Below are positions 15,955 to 25,183 of a stretch of 64,000 nt of DNA, piece after piece (position 1 is the first letter of the stretch; each line of letters starts with the position of its first letter). The DNA is from Streptomyces clavifer. GTDB lineage: Bacteria; Actinomycetota; Actinomycetes; Streptomycetales; Streptomycetaceae. The DNA is taken from positions 62,001 through 126,000 of the forward strand of contig BMWJ01000006.1 of NCBI GenBank assembly GCA_014651175.1, given 5' to 3'. Made by a program: the position numbers and the translations under genes. Below the pieces are notes generated by a model, which was not told the origin of the DNA, searched no databases, and saw only the letters and a list, made by a program, of their open reading frames with translations.

Positions 15955-16569
15955 ATGAACGACCTGGCGGACCGCGCCCGCCGCCTGCGCGCCCTTCCGC
16001 CGTCCTGCGGTCCGGTACGGCTGATCGCGGTCGACGGCCACGCGGGATCCGGGAAGACCACCTTCGCGGGGCGGCTGGCCGCGGCACTCGGCGGTGCCCC
16101 GGTCCTGCATCTGGACGACCTGGCCACCCACGAGGAGCTCTTCGCCTGGACGGACCGGCTGCGGGCGCAGGTCCTGGACCCGCTGTCGCACGGCGAGCCC
16201 GGACGCTACACGCCGTACGACTGGACGGCGCGGCGGTTCGGGCCGGAGCGGACGCTGGACCCGGCCCCCGTGTTGCTGATCGAGGGTGTGGGGGCCGGCC
16301 GCGCCGCGGTGCGGCCGTACCTCGCCGGGCTGCTGTGGCTGGAGCTGGATCGCGAGAGGTCCTGGGAGCGGGGCCGGCACCGCGACGGACCCGGGCTCAC
16401 TGACTTCTGGGACGGGTGGACGGTCGCGGAGCAGCGGCATTTCGCCGACGACCCCTCTTATCCGTTCGCGGACACGGTGATAAGGCAGATGCCTGAGGGA
16501 TACATGTGGCTTGAAGGGCCTCGTGCGACCGCAGTACCGAGTCGGTTCCTCACGCAGGGTGAAGCCTGA
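15955..16569 (+). CDS. P-loop kinase, uridine kinase-like
   Basis: A 204-aa protein; ATG 15955 is preceded by a G-rich ribosome site. The Walker A motif Gly-His-Ala-Gly-Ser-Gly-Lys-Thr-Thr is at about residues 25-33. A Leu-His-Leu-Asp-Asp-Leu segment after strand 2 resembles the substrate Asp of uridine and other nucleoside kinases. A Leu-Ile-Glu-Gly-Val-Gly strand resembles Walker B of the same fold, and Arg-rich lid residues follow (Arg-Ser-Trp-Glu-Arg-Gly-Arg). It is commonly annotated as a uridine kinase-like or AAA-family protein, but the substrate has not been established for this group. It is monocistronic, divergent from the peptidase, and ends about 115 bases before a terminator. Confidence 0.8.
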   Translation: MNDLADRARRLRALPPSCGPVRLIAVDGHAGSGKTTFAGRLAAALGGAPVLHLDDLATHEELFAWTDRLRAQVLDPLSHGEPGRYTPYDWTARRFGPERTLDPAPVLLIEGVGAGRAAVRPYLAGLLWLELDRERSWERGRHRDGPGLTDFWDGWTVAEQRHFADDPSYPFADTVIRQMPEGYMWLEGPRATAVPSRFLTQGEA

Positions 16570-16942
16570 GGGGCACTGTTCGGGACCGTCGGAAACCGCT
16601 CCGGAACCAGCTCGAACGCGGCTTGACCGAGCGCCCGTACAGGTCCTACGTTCGATGTGCGGCTCTTCGGAGCCCCTCGGACGCGAAGCCCCCGGTTGTT
16701 CCCCCGTGACCGGGGGCTTCGTTCTGCCCCCGCACCCCTCTTCCACCTCCGGAAAGCCTCTTCCACTCACCCTCGGTGACGGCCCCCGAAGCGCCGGTAT
16801 CACCCTTAACCGCTCGCCGGGCGCGCGGGTACGATGCATGCCGGTGCGGTCAATTCCCGTCCTGTGAACAGTGATTCAACGCGCTCCGATGGGCATGCTG
16901 TGCGGGCGGGACATTCTGGGGGCACGGTTTGTGGGGGACCTG
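16570..16942. other. intergenic stretch between kinase and AAA ATPase genes
   Basis: No gene is seen. It holds the kinase terminator (16685-16720) and, after it, the promoter region and ribosome site of the AAA ATPase. I looked for a tRNA and found no cloverleaf. Confidence 0.6.
16685..16720 (+). terminator. terminator after the kinase gene
   Basis: An 11-bp stem GAAGCCCCCGG / CCGGGGGCTTC with a 14-base loop is followed by GTTCT. It lies 116 bases after the kinase stop and 223 bases before the next start. Confidence 0.75.
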
Positions 16943-18853
16943 ATGGACATCGGCACGCAGGGCGCACAGGCCCCGGCCGACCTTGCCTGGCTGCGTGGCG
17001 TGGACGCCTACACGATGGGCGCGTACCCACAGGCCGAAGAGGAGTTCAGAACCGCGGTGCGCTTCGATCCCGGTATGGCGGACGGCTGGCTGGGCCTCCA
17101 TGCGCTGCGGGTCGACACCACCACGGCACTCTTACGCATGTACCGTCATCGCGACCGCTTCGGCGAGCAGCGGACCCGCCACCGCCGTACCCTCAACTCC
17201 TGGTACTGGCTGGGCTGGTGGGTGCAGCCGGTGCTGGAGAGCCCGCGCGATCTGCTCCTCGCGCACGCCTCGCACTGGCTGGACGGCCGCCATGTGCCGG
17301 AGCTGGACCGGGCGCTCGCGGGGCTCCCGCCGATAGACGCCGATCCGCAGGTGCGCTTCCTGCACGCCTGCCGCTCCTATCTGGTCAAGGACTGGGAACA
17401 GCTCGTACGCACCACCGAGCCGCTGGTCGACGATCCACTGCTCGGCATCGAGGCGGGCCTCTTCGGCGGTATGGCCCGGGTGCGCCTGGAGATGTACGGG
17501 CAGGCCGAGCCCCTGCTGTCGGCCTCCCTGATGCGATGTCGCAGCGAGCAGCCGCAGCGCAAGGAGCTGCGCTACTGGCTGGCGCGGGCCCATGAGGGCA
17601 CCGGCCGCAGTGCGGCGGCCCTGCCGCTGTACCGGGCGGTGCACCGCGTCGACCCGGCCTTCATGGACACCTCGGCCCGGCTTGCCGCGATCTCCGAGGG
17701 CGACGGGTACGACGAGGCGGCCGACCTGGCCCCCCTGTCCCTGGCGGGCTTCGGATCGGACGGTACGGGCATGGAGGCCCAGGCGGACGGGGACGCGCTG
17801 CTGGGCACGGACCTGGTGGACGGCCGTGAGCCCTGGTCCGGCAGGGAGCCGCAGGTCATGCCGGGAGCCACGGTGCCGCCGCCCCGCACCGGCGGAGTGC
17901 GGGAGAGGTCGGGGACGGCTGCCCCGTCGGCCCCCGCGCCGTTCCCGGCGGGGCCCAGCGATCCCGCGCTGCTCGCCGAGGCCTTGGCCCAGCTGGAGCG
18001 CATGGTCGGACTCGAACCAGTGAAACGCCAGGTCAAAGCCCTGTCAGCACAGCTGAACATGGCGCGGCTGCGAGCCGACCAGGGTCTGCCGGTGCAGCCG
18101 CCGAAGCGTCATTTCGTCTTCTCCGGCCCCTCCGGGACGGGCAAGACCACGGTCGCCCGGATCCTCGGCCGGGTGTTCTACGCGCTGGGGCTGCTCGGGG
18201 GCGACCATCTCGTGGAGGCCCAGCGCTCCGACCTGGTCGGTGAGTTCCTCGGCCAGACCGCCGTGAAGGCCAATGAGTTGATCGACTCGGCACTCGGCGG
18301 GGTGCTCTTCGTCGACGAGGCGTACAGCCTCTCCAACACCGGCTACAGCAAGGGCGACGCGTACGGGGACGAGGCCCTCCAGGTCCTCCTCAAGCGGGCC
18401 GAGGACAACAGGGACCGACTCGTCGTCATCCTCGCGGGCTACCCGGAGGGCATGGACCGGCTGCTCTCCACGAATCCGGGGCTGTCCTCCCGCTTCACCA
18501 CCCGGGTGGACTTCCCCAGCTACCGTCCGCTGGAACTGACCGCGATCGGCGGAGTGCTGGCCGCGGAGAACGGCGATGTGTGGGACGAGGAGTCCCTGGA
18601 CGAGCTGCGGAGCATCAGCGAGCACGTGGTCGACCAGAGGTGGATCGACGAGCTGGGCAACGGGCGCTTCATCCGCACGCTGTACGAGAAGAGCTGCGCC
18701 TACCGTGACCTGCGACTCTCCGGCTACAGGGCCGAGCCGACGCGGGACGATCTGGCCACCCTCCGGCTGCCGGACCTGATGCAGGCGTACGGCGAGGTGC
18801 TGTCGGGGCGGGGGCCGGTGGACCGGGGGACGCAGGAGCCGGGGGCGCTGTGA
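16943..18853 (+). CDS. EccA/CbxX-type AAA+ ATPase with N-terminal TPR-like region
   Basis: A 636-aa protein. I start it at ATG 16943 (GGGGGA site 8 bases upstream), not at the earlier in-frame ATG 16871. The N-terminal third is helical and TPR-like. A Pro/Gly-rich linker follows, and the C-terminal AAA+ domain (~355-610) has Gly-Pro-Ser-Gly-Thr-Gly-Lys-Thr-Thr (Walker A), Val-Leu-Phe-Val-Asp-Glu-Ala-Tyr (Walker B) and a sensor Arg in Leu-Ser-Ser-Arg-Phe. EccA proteins are the cytosolic chaperone ATPases of type VII secretion, and the same fold occurs in CbxX and SpoVK. No type VII genes are nearby, so the partner is unknown. An in-frame TTA codon (17132-17134, codon 64) makes it a candidate bldA target, active late in development. 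Confidence 0.88.
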   Translation: MDIGTQGAQAPADLAWLRGVDAYTMGAYPQAEEEFRTAVRFDPGMADGWLGLHALRVDTTTALLRMYRHRDRFGEQRTRHRRTLNSWYWLGWWVQPVLESPRDLLLAHASHWLDGRHVPELDRALAGLPPIDADPQVRFLHACRSYLVKDWEQLVRTTEPLVDDPLLGIEAGLFGGMARVRLEMYGQAEPLLSASLMRCRSEQPQRKELRYWLARAHEGTGRSAAALPLYRAVHRVDPAFMDTSARLAAISEGDGYDEAADLAPLSLAGFGSDGTGMEAQADGDALLGTDLVDGREPWSGREPQVMPGATVPPPRTGGVRERSGTAAPSAPAPFPAGPSDPALLAEALAQLERMVGLEPVKRQVKALSAQLNMARLRADQGLPVQPPKRHFVFSGPSGTGKTTVARILGRVFYALGLLGGDHLVEAQRSDLVGEFLGQTAVKANELIDSALGGVLFVDEAYSLSNTGYSKGDAYGDEALQVLLKRAEDNRDRLVVILAGYPEGMDRLLSTNPGLSSRFTTRVDFPSYRPLELTAIGGVLAAENGDVWDEESLDELRSISEHVVDQRWIDELGNGRFIRTLYEKSCAYRDLRLSGYRAEPTRDDLATLRLPDLMQAYGEVLSGRGPVDRGTQEPGAL

Positions 18854-18948
18854 CGGCGGCCGGCTGCGGTCGTGGGAGCCGGGTGCCCAGCTGCCGGGCG
18901 GACTCTCCCGTGCCCGCCCGGCGCTGGTTCACCCCGTCCTGAGGCGGG

Positions 18949-20043
18949 TCACCGTGTGAGCCCCATGGGGGCCATGACCTTCGGCACGTCCACCGTGCGG
19001 CGGGGGACCGAGACGCGGTGCGCCGGGTCGCGGACCTCGCCGACGAGCATCTCCAGGACGTCCTCCATGGCGACCAGGCCGAGCACCTTGCCGGAGGCGT
19101 CGGCGACCTGGGCCAGATGCGTCGCGGCGCGGCGCATCACGGTCAGGGCGTCGTCCAGCGGGAGCTCCGCCCGTACGGTCGCCATCGGACGCCAGACCTG
19201 CTGCGGGACGGCCCGTTCGACGTCCTCCAGTTCCAGGACGTCCTTGACGTGCAGGTAGCCCATGAAGGGGCCGCCGCCCTCCGCGCAGACAGGGAAGCGG
19301 GAGTACCCGGTCCGTACGGTCAGCTCCTCGATCCTGCGCGGGGTGACGGACGGGTCCACCGTCACCAGGGACGCCCGGTCGAGCAGCACGTCGGTGACGG
19401 GCCTGCTGCCCAGTTCCAGTGCGTCCTCCAGCCGCTCCTGCGCCTCCGGCTCCAGGAATCCGGCCTGTCCGGAGTCCTCCACCAGGCGGTTGAGCTGTTC
19501 GCTGGTGAAGACGGCCTCGACCTCGTCCTTCGGCTCGACGTTGAAGAGCCGCAGGACGAGCCGGGCGCAGCTTCCGAGAGCCGAGGTGACCGGCCGGCAG
19601 AGCCGGGCGAAGCCGACCAGGCCGGGGCTGAGCCACAGCGCGGTCTTCTCGGGGGCGGCCATCGCCAGGTTCTTCGGGACCATCTCGCCGATGACGAGGT
19701 GCAGGACGACGACGGAGACGAGCGCCAGGGCGAAGCCGAGCGGGTGGATGAACCCCTCGGGCACGTGTATCGCGTGGAAGACCGGTTCCAGGAGGCGGGC
19801 CACGGTCGGTTCGGCGACGGCCCCGAGGGTGAGCGAGCAGACGGTGATGCCGAACTGCGCGGCGGCCATCATCTGCGGCAGGTTCTCCAGGCCGTGGAGC
19901 ACCTGCCTGGCCCGGGTCGAACCGCTCGCCGCGAGGGGTTCGATCTGACTGCGCCGTACGGAGACGAGCGCGAACTCGGCGCCGACGAAGAAGCCGTTCG
20001 CCAGCACGAGGACTCCGGCGAAGAGCAACTGCACGAGGCTCAT
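18949..20043 (-). CDS. CNNM/CBS-domain membrane protein (hemolysin family), shorter paralogue
   Basis: A 364-aa protein with an N-terminal CNNM/DUF21 domain. The first helix has Leu-Ala-Asn-Gly-Phe-Phe-Val-Gly-Ala-Glu-Phe, later helices span about 55-150, and an Ile-Gly-Glu-Met-Val-Pro-Lys-Asn signature is present. A CBS pair follows at about 210-330. The C-terminal CorC_HlyC domain seen in its neighbour is missing, so it ends soon after the CBS pair. Its start overlaps the stop of the upstream paralogue by 4 bases, so the two are co-translated and may form a heteromer. CNNM/CorC proteins are linked to Mg2+ (and Co2+) transport; 'hemolysin' is a historical name. The gene is convergent with the AAA ATPase gene. 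Confidence 0.9.
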   Translation of the reverse strand: MSLVQLLFAGVLVLANGFFVGAEFALVSVRRSQIEPLAASGSTRARQVLHGLENLPQMMAAAQFGITVCSLTLGAVAEPTVARLLEPVFHAIHVPEGFIHPLGFALALVSVVVLHLVIGEMVPKNLAMAAPEKTALWLSPGLVGFARLCRPVTSALGSCARLVLRLFNVEPKDEVEAVFTSEQLNRLVEDSGQAGFLEPEAQERLEDALELGSRPVTDVLLDRASLVTVDPSVTPRRIEELTVRTGYSRFPVCAEGGGPFMGYLHVKDVLELEDVERAVPQQVWRPMATVRAELPLDDALTVMRRAATHLAQVADASGKVLGLVAMEDVLEMLVGEVRDPAHRVSVPRRTVDVPKVMAPMGLTR

Positions 20044-21407
20044 CGCACGGCCTCCAGCAGACCGCGGGCGGGCTCCTCGGCCACGGGTCCGGGCAGGTCC
20101 GTCAGCCGGACGAACCGGACCTGTTCGGCACGGTAGTGGCCCACCTGGCGGACCGAGATCCGCCAGCCGGGCAGTTCGGCCCGGTCGCCGGGGGCGGGAA
20201 TGCGTCCCAGCAGGTCGGCGACGAGACCCGCCACGGTCTCGTACGGCCCTTCGGGCACGTCGAGGCCTATCCGGAGCAGGGTCAGGACCCGGCAGCTGCC
20301 TTCCACGTCCCAGCCGGGGCGGCCGTCGTCGGCGACGACGGACGTCAGCTCGGGACGGTCCGCGCCCTCGGCGTCGTGCTCGTCCCTCACCTCGCCGACG
20401 AGCTCCTCGATGATGTCCTCGAGGGTGACGACACCGGCGGTGCCGCCGTACTCGTCGACCACGACGGCGATCGGCTGGTCGTGGCGCAGCTGGCGGAGCA
20501 GCTGCTCGACGGGCAGGCTCTCGGGCACCAGCAGCGGCGGTACGGCGATCCGTCCCGCCGGGGTGCGCAGCCGGTCCTGTGCGGGGACGGCGAGGGCGTC
20601 CTTGAGGTAGACCATGCCGACGACCTCGTCGATGCGGTCCCGGTAGACGGGGAAGCGGGAGAGGCCGGTGGCCCTGGTGAGGTTGAGGACGTCCGCGGCG
20701 GTCGCCGACGACTGCAGTGCGCTGACCTTCACCCGCGGGGTCATGACGTGCTGCGCGCTGAGTCCGGCCAGGGACAGGGTCCGTACGAAGAGGTCGGCGG
20801 TGTCCTGTTCGAGGGTGCCGGCCTCGGCGGAGTGCCGGGCGAGCGAGACCAGTTCGCCCGGGGTCCGGGCGGAGGCCAGCTCGGCGGTGGGTTCGACGCC
20901 CAGCAGCCGCACCAGCCGGTTGGCGAAGGTGTTCAGCGCGGTGATCACCGGCCGCAGGAGCGTGGAGAAGCGGTGCTGTGGTCCGGCGACGAACCGGGCG
21001 ACCTGGAGCGGCCGGGAGACCGCCCAGTTCTTCGGTACGAGCTCGCCGATCACCATCTGGACGGCGGAGGCGAGCAGCATGCCGATCACGACGCTCACGC
21101 CGGGAACGGCCCCCGCGGGCAGTCCGGTGGCGGTGAGCGGTCCGGCGAGCAGCTGGGCGAGTGCCGGTTCGGCGAGCATGCCGACGACCAGTGAGGTGAT
21201 GGTGATGCCGAGCTGGGTGCCGGAGAGCTGGAAGGAGAGTTCACGCAGAGCCGCGACGACGGTGCGGGCCCGGCGGTCGCCTTCGGCGGCGGCGCGTTCG
21301 GCGTCCGGCCGTTCCACCGTGACGAGCCCGAATTCGGCTGCCACGAAGAATCCGTTGGCGAGGATGAGAAGGAATGCCGCGCTGAGCAGCAAGAGGGGGG
21401 TGGTCAT
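20040..21407 (-). CDS. CNNM/CBS/CorC_HlyC membrane protein (hemolysin family)
   Basis: A 455-aa protein with the full family layout. The CNNM transmembrane domain covers ~1-190 (Leu-Ala-Asn-Gly-Phe-Phe-Val-Ala-Ala-Glu-Phe at the start; Ile-Gly-Glu-Leu-Val-Pro-Lys-Asn-Trp). A CBS pair covers ~215-335, ending in Val-Asp-Glu-Tyr-Gly-Gly-Thr-Ala-Gly. The CorC_HlyC domain covers ~355-440. ATG 21407 heads a two-gene operon with the shorter paralogue at 18949. It is an inner-membrane protein, probably for Mg2+/Co2+ handling with nucleotide sensing by the CBS pair. The transported ion cannot be told from sequence. The ~180 bases upstream carry its promoter and no other gene. Confidence 0.92.
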   Translation of the reverse strand: MTTPLLLLSAAFLLILANGFFVAAEFGLVTVERPDAERAAAEGDRRARTVVAALRELSFQLSGTQLGITITSLVVGMLAEPALAQLLAGPLTATGLPAGAVPGVSVVIGMLLASAVQMVIGELVPKNWAVSRPLQVARFVAGPQHRFSTLLRPVITALNTFANRLVRLLGVEPTAELASARTPGELVSLARHSAEAGTLEQDTADLFVRTLSLAGLSAQHVMTPRVKVSALQSSATAADVLNLTRATGLSRFPVYRDRIDEVVGMVYLKDALAVPAQDRLRTPAGRIAVPPLLVPESLPVEQLLRQLRHDQPIAVVVDEYGGTAGVVTLEDIIEELVGEVRDEHDAEGADRPELTSVVADDGRPGWDVEGSCRVLTLLRIGLDVPEGPYETVAGLVADLLGRIPAPGDRAELPGWRISVRQVGHYRAEQVRFVRLTDLPGPVAEEPARGLLEAVR

Positions 21408-21591
21408 GCCGCCGCCTCCGGGGAGGGGGCGGCGCAGGTACTACCGGACGATCCGTCCATTGCTGGAGGGAGTCACTCCTTGGGTCGCAGGAATGCCCCG
21501 CGGGCCTGGTGGCCCTCTCGTGCGGAGCGGGGCGCGCGTGGCGCCTCCGCCCTACAGAGTAATCAAGACGGGTCGCTGCGGGGCAGGGGGC

Positions 21592-22071
21592 TCAGCCGTT
21601 CTCCGCGGCCTCGTCCACTCCACTGCCGTGGAATTCGACGAGTGCGCGGAGCGTACGGGCGTCACGAATGGCCTGTTCCCTGGCGATTCCGGGCTGGATG
21701 CCGAGGGCGGGGTGGCTGGTGCCGTCGCTGAGGTCGAGAAAGACCCACGGGTCACCGGCCCGCAGGTTGACGCGCACGATCTCCGCCCAGGCCAGCCGCC
21801 GGGTGCGGGTGATGTTGACCACGGTGATCCCGGTCGCGTCGGCGACGACCCTGGGCCTGCTGAGCAGGGCGAGGACACCGAAGAAGAGCAGCGCGACGAA
21901 GACGAAGCTGGTCCGCTCCCCCGGGCTCAGGTGCTCCAGGATCATGGCGATCGCGGTGATCACCACGAACATCATCGCTCCCACGGCCAGCAGGACCACC
22001 CGGCTGCGGGTGGGCCGGAAGGTGGCCGGCAGGGCGGGGAGGCCGGTGGGACGGGGCGTGGGGGCGGACAT
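21592..22071 (-). CDS. small membrane protein with PH-like domain
   Basis: A 159-aa protein with a Pro-rich cytosolic start, two hydrophobic helices (about 27-42 and 54-68), then a beta-rich domain of ~85 residues like bacterial PH (bPH) domains: Arg-Val-Val-Ala-Asp-Ala-Thr-Gly-Ile-Thr-Val-Val and Trp-Ala-Glu-Ile. Function is unknown. It lies 59 bases after hisG on the same strand, so it is probably the last gene of the rib-his run. This PH protein next to hisG is a common Streptomyces arrangement as far as I recall. Confidence 0.8.
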   Translation of the reverse strand: MSAPTPRPTGLPALPATFRPTRSRVVLLAVGAMMFVVITAIAMILEHLSPGERTSFVFVALLFFGVLALLSRPRVVADATGITVVNITRTRRLAWAEIVRVNLRAGDPWVFLDLSDGTSHPALGIQPGIAREQAIRDARTLRALVEFHGSGVDEAAENG

Positions 22072-22130
22072 GTCGCGCTGTCGTCCTTGTCCTTGGGCGT
22101 TCTCTGCTGCGGGGGTCTCGGGATCCGGTG

Positions 22131-22979
22131 TCAGAGGCGGCAGGCGTGGATGGCCGTCGTGAGGATGGCGCGCGCCCCGAGCTCGTACAGGTCGTCCATG
22201 ATCCGCTGGGCTTCCTTGGAAGCGACCATGGAGCGCACGGCGACCCAGCCCTCGTGGTGCAGCGGTGAGATGGTCGGGGACTCGAGGCCCGGGGTGAGGG
22301 CCACGGCGCGCTCCAGGTGCTCGACGCGGCAGTCGTAGTCCATCATCACGTAGCTGCGGGCCACCAGGACGCCCTGCAGACGGCGCAGGAACTGCTGCAC
22401 CTTGGGCTCGTCGTCCGGGGCGCCCTTGCGGCGGATCACGACGGCTTCCGACGTCATGATCGGCTCGCCGACGACTTCGAGGCCGGCGTTGCGCATGCTG
22501 GTGCCGGTCTCGACCACATCCGCGATGACCTCGGCGACGCCGAGCTCGATGGCGGTCTCGACGGCACCGTCGAGGTGGACGACGGAGGCGTCGACGCCGA
22601 TGTCGGCGAGGTGCCTGGCGACGATGCCCTCGTAGGAGGTGGCGATCGTCATGCCGCCGAAGTCCTGCGGGCCGCCGGCCGTGCCCGGCTTGGTGGCGTA
22701 GCGGAAGGTGGAGCGGGCGAAGCCGAGCTGGAGGATCTCCTCGGCCTCGGCGCCGGAGTCCAGCAGCAGGTCGCGGCCGGTGATGCCGATGTCCAGGCGG
22801 CCCGAGCTGACGTAGATCGCGATGTCGCGCGGCCGCAGGTAGAAGAACTCCACCTCGTTCGTCGGGTCGACGAGGACGAGCTCCTTGGACTCCTTGCGCT
22901 GCCGGTAGCCCGCCTCATGGAGCATCGCCATCGCAGGCCCGGAGATTGCACCCTTGTTGGGGACGGCGATGCGCAGCAT
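22131..22979 (-). CDS. hisG: ATP phosphoribosyltransferase (long form)
   Basis: A 282-aa protein catalysing the first step of histidine synthesis: ATP and PRPP to phosphoribosyl-ATP. ATG 22979 gives the conserved start Met-Leu-Arg-Ile-Ala-Val-Pro-Asn-Lys-Gly. The phosphate-binding segment Glu-Thr-Gly-Thr-Ser-Met-Arg (about 160) is present. The C-terminal ~70 residues form the ferredoxin-like regulatory domain of the long, hexameric form, which histidine inhibits. hisG is 53 bases after hisE; the two enzymes act in succession. An upstream frame extension to 23576 crosses hisE and ribH and is not real. Confidence 0.97.
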   Translation of the reverse strand: MLRIAVPNKGAISGPAMAMLHEAGYRQRKESKELVLVDPTNEVEFFYLRPRDIAIYVSSGRLDIGITGRDLLLDSGAEAEEILQLGFARSTFRYATKPGTAGGPQDFGGMTIATSYEGIVARHLADIGVDASVVHLDGAVETAIELGVAEVIADVVETGTSMRNAGLEVVGEPIMTSEAVVIRRKGAPDDEPKVQQFLRRLQGVLVARSYVMMDYDCRVEHLERAVALTPGLESPTISPLHHEGWVAVRSMVASKEAQRIMDDLYELGARAILTTAIHACRL

Positions 22980-23032
22980 GAGGTCGGGTTTCCTTTGTGC
23001 GGAGGGAGTTCCGGGAACGTGCGGGGGTGTGC

Positions 23033-23305
23033 TCAGAGGTGGGCGTAGACGTCGTCGAGCGAGATCCCGCGGGCGACCATCATCACCTGGACGTGGTACA
23101 GCAGCTGCGAGATCTCCTCGGCGGCGGCTTCCTTGCCCTCGTACTCGGCGGCCATCCAGACCTCGGCGGCCTCCTCGACGACCTTCTTGCCGATGGCATG
23201 CACGCCCTTGTCCACCAGCTCGGCGGTGCGGGAGGTGGAGGGGTCGCCGTTGGCGGCCTTGAGCTGCAGCTCGGCGAAGAGCTCTTCGAAGGTTTTGTTC
23301 GCCAT
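23033..23305 (-). CDS. hisE: phosphoribosyl-ATP diphosphatase
   Basis: A 90-aa protein that converts PR-ATP to PR-AMP in histidine synthesis. ATG 23305 gives Met-Ala-Asn-Lys-Thr-Phe-Glu-Glu-Leu. The MazG-like metal-binding helix Lys-Val-Val-Glu-Glu-Ala-Ala-Glu-Val (about 41-49) and a later Glu-Glu-Ile-Ser-Gln-Leu-Leu-Tyr-His helix are visible. HisE is a separate protein here, not fused to HisI. It lies 35 bases after ribH and 53 bases before hisG, so it is read from the riboflavin operon or from an internal promoter. Confidence 0.97.
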   Translation of the reverse strand: MANKTFEELFAELQLKAANGDPSTSRTAELVDKGVHAIGKKVVEEAAEVWMAAEYEGKEAAAEEISQLLYHVQVMMVARGISLDDVYAHL

Positions 23306-23340
23306 GATGGTCCTTAGAATACGGGGTCCCGGACCCCCGC

Positions 23341-23826
23341 TCAGCGCCAGGGTTCGCTGACGGTGCGCAGCGTGGCCGCGGTGGCGACGGCCGCGGTGAC
23401 CGCTTCGTGCCCCTTGTCCTCGTTGGAACCCTCGAGTCCGGCCCGGTCCAGTGCCTGCTCCTCGGTGTCGCAGGTGAGGACGCCGAAGCCGACGGGCACT
23501 CCGGTGTCGACGGTGACCTGGGTGAGTCCGTTGGTGACGCCCTGGGACACGTACTCGAAGTGGGGGGTCCCGCCACGGATGATCACTCCGAGCGCGACGA
23601 TCGCGTCGTAGCCGCGTCCGGCGAGGACCTTGGCGACCACCGGGAGCTCGAAACTGCCGGGGACCCGGAGGAGCGTCGGCTCGTCGATGCCGAGGTCGTG
23701 CAGGGCGCGCAGGGCACCGTCGACGAGCCCGTCCATGACCTTCTCGTGCCACTGGGCCGCGATCACCGCCACCCGCAGGTCACCGCAGTTGCTTACGGAC
23801 AGCTCGGGTGCGCCCTTGCCGCTCAT
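23341..23826 (-). CDS. ribH: 6,7-dimethyl-8-ribityllumazine synthase
   Basis: A 161-aa lumazine synthase that condenses the RibA/D-derived pyrimidine with the dihydroxybutanone phosphate made by the RibB half of RibBA. Key segments: Pro-Gly-Ser-Phe-Glu-Leu-Pro (substrate pocket, about 55-61), [14 protein letters not shown] (phosphate site and catalytic His, about 78-91) and Asn-Glu-Asp-Lys-Gly-His-Glu-Ala near the end. ATG 23826 is followed by Met-Ser-Gly-Lys-Gly. It is the last riboflavin gene of the operon, 67 bases after ribBA. Confidence 0.97.
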   Translation of the reverse strand: MSGKGAPELSVSNCGDLRVAVIAAQWHEKVMDGLVDGALRALHDLGIDEPTLLRVPGSFELPVVAKVLAGRGYDAIVALGVIIRGGTPHFEYVSQGVTNGLTQVTVDTGVPVGFGVLTCDTEEQALDRAGLEGSNEDKGHEAVTAAVATAATLRTVSEPWR

Positions 23827-23893
23827 GTCTCTCCTACCGTTCGTGGGTTCGTTCCGGTTGCCGCGGGCGGCCGTGCGGTCCCGCCCGCGGCGC

Positions 23894-25183
23894 TCACTGG
23901 TTGACGCAGGTCGACGCGGCGGTGGCGTCGAGCCAGGGCAGGTCGTGCCCCATGCGGTCCCGCTTGGTGCGCAGGTACCGCAGGTTGTGCTCACCGGCCT
24001 GCACGGGCATGGGTTCGCGTCCGGTGATCCCGAGCCCGTGCCGTACGAGCGCGGCGGTCTTGTCCGGGTTGTTGGTCATGAGACGCACACTGCGCACACC
24101 GAGGTCCTGGAGGATCTGTGCGCCCGCCGCGTAGTCCCGTGCGTCGGCGGGCAGGCCCAGTTCGAGGTTGGCGTCGAGGGTGTCGACACCGCGCTCCTGG
24201 AGTTCGTACGCGCGCAGCTTGGACAGCAGTCCGATGCCGCGGCCCTCGTGGCCGCGCAGGTAGACGACGACACCGCGGCCCTCGTCGGTGATGCGTTCCA
24301 TGGAGGCGTGCAGCTGGGGGCCGCAGTCGCAGCGCTGGGACTGGAAGATGTCGCCGGTCAGGCACTCGGAGTGGACGCGGACGAGGACGTCCTCGCCGTC
24401 GCCGATGTCGCCGTGGACGAGTGCGACGTGCTCGACGCCGTCGACGGTGGAGCGGTAGCCGTACGCGGTGAAGGCGCCGAAGGAGGTGGGCAGCCGGACC
24501 TCGGCCTCGCGGCGGACGGTCGGCTCGGAGCTGCGGCGGTAGGCGATCAGGTCCTCGATGGAGATGATCGTCAGGCCGTGCTTGCGGGCGAACGGCACGA
24601 GTTCGGGCAGCCGGAGCATCACCCCGTCCTCGCCGGCGATCTCGACGATCGCGCCGGCGGGGCGCAGTCCGGCGAGCCGGGCCAGGTCGACGGCGGCCTC
24701 GGTGTGGCCGTTGCGGACGAGGACTCCGCCGGACCGGGCGCGGAGCGGGAAGACGTGTCCGGGCCGGACGAAGTCACCGGGGCCCGCCCGGCCGCCCGCC
24801 AGCATCCGGAGCGTGGTGGCACGGTCGGCGGCGGAGATCCCGGTGGTCACCCCGTGCTCGGCGGAGGCGTCCACGGACACGGTGAAGGCCGTCTGCATCG
24901 ACTCGGTGTTGTGGGTGACCATCTGCGGGAGTTCGAGGCGTTCCAGCTCGTCGTTCTCCATGGGCGCGCAGATCAGACCGCGGCACTCGCTCATCATGAA
25001 GGCGACGATCTCGGGGGTCGCCTTCTCGGCGGCGATGACGAGGTCGCCCTCGTTCTCCCGGTCCTCGTCGTCGACGACCACGACGGGCCGTCCGGCGGCG
25101 ATGTCGCGGATCGCCTGTGCCACCGGGTCGAGCGAGAGGTCTTCGAGGGGGCGGTCGTGCAGCCAGGTGGGCTGGGCAGTCAT
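23894..25183 (-). CDS. ribBA: bifunctional 3,4-dihydroxy-2-butanone-4-phosphate synthase / GTP cyclohydrolase II
   Basis: A 429-aa fusion. The N-terminal half (~1-205) is RibB: [10 protein letters not shown] for metal and substrate, and Thr-Gly-Ile-Ser-Ala-Asp/Ala-Asp-Arg. The C-terminal half (~215-415) is RibA: the zinc site Cys-Leu-Thr-Gly-Asp-x-Phe-x-Ser-x-Arg-Cys-Asp-Cys and Arg-Gly-His-Glu-Gly-Arg-Gly-Ile-Gly. It supplies both starting branches of riboflavin synthesis. ATG 25183 overlaps the ribM stop by 4 bases. An open frame continues upstream to 25573, but this start carries the conserved Asp-Arg-Pro-Leu-Glu-Asp N-terminus. Confidence 0.97.
   Translation of the reverse strand: MTAQPTWLHDRPLEDLSLDPVAQAIRDIAAGRPVVVVDDEDRENEGDLVIAAEKATPEIVAFMMSECRGLICAPMENDELERLELPQMVTHNTESMQTAFTVSVDASAEHGVTTGISAADRATTLRMLAGGRAGPGDFVRPGHVFPLRARSGGVLVRNGHTEAAVDLARLAGLRPAGAIVEIAGEDGVMLRLPELVPFARKHGLTIISIEDLIAYRRSSEPTVRREAEVRLPTSFGAFTAYGYRSTVDGVEHVALVHGDIGDGEDVLVRVHSECLTGDIFQSQRCDCGPQLHASMERITDEGRGVVVYLRGHEGRGIGLLSKLRAYELQERGVDTLDANLELGLPADARDYAAGAQILQDLGVRSVRLMTNNPDKTAALVRHGLGITGREPMPVQAGEHNLRYLRTKRDRMGHDLPWLDATAASTCVNQ

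Noticed and set aside
16600-16730. tRNA-like folding region with small hairpins
   Set aside because: Only a GGCTCTTCGGAGCC hairpin and the terminator stem are present; there is no anticodon or T-arm arrangement.
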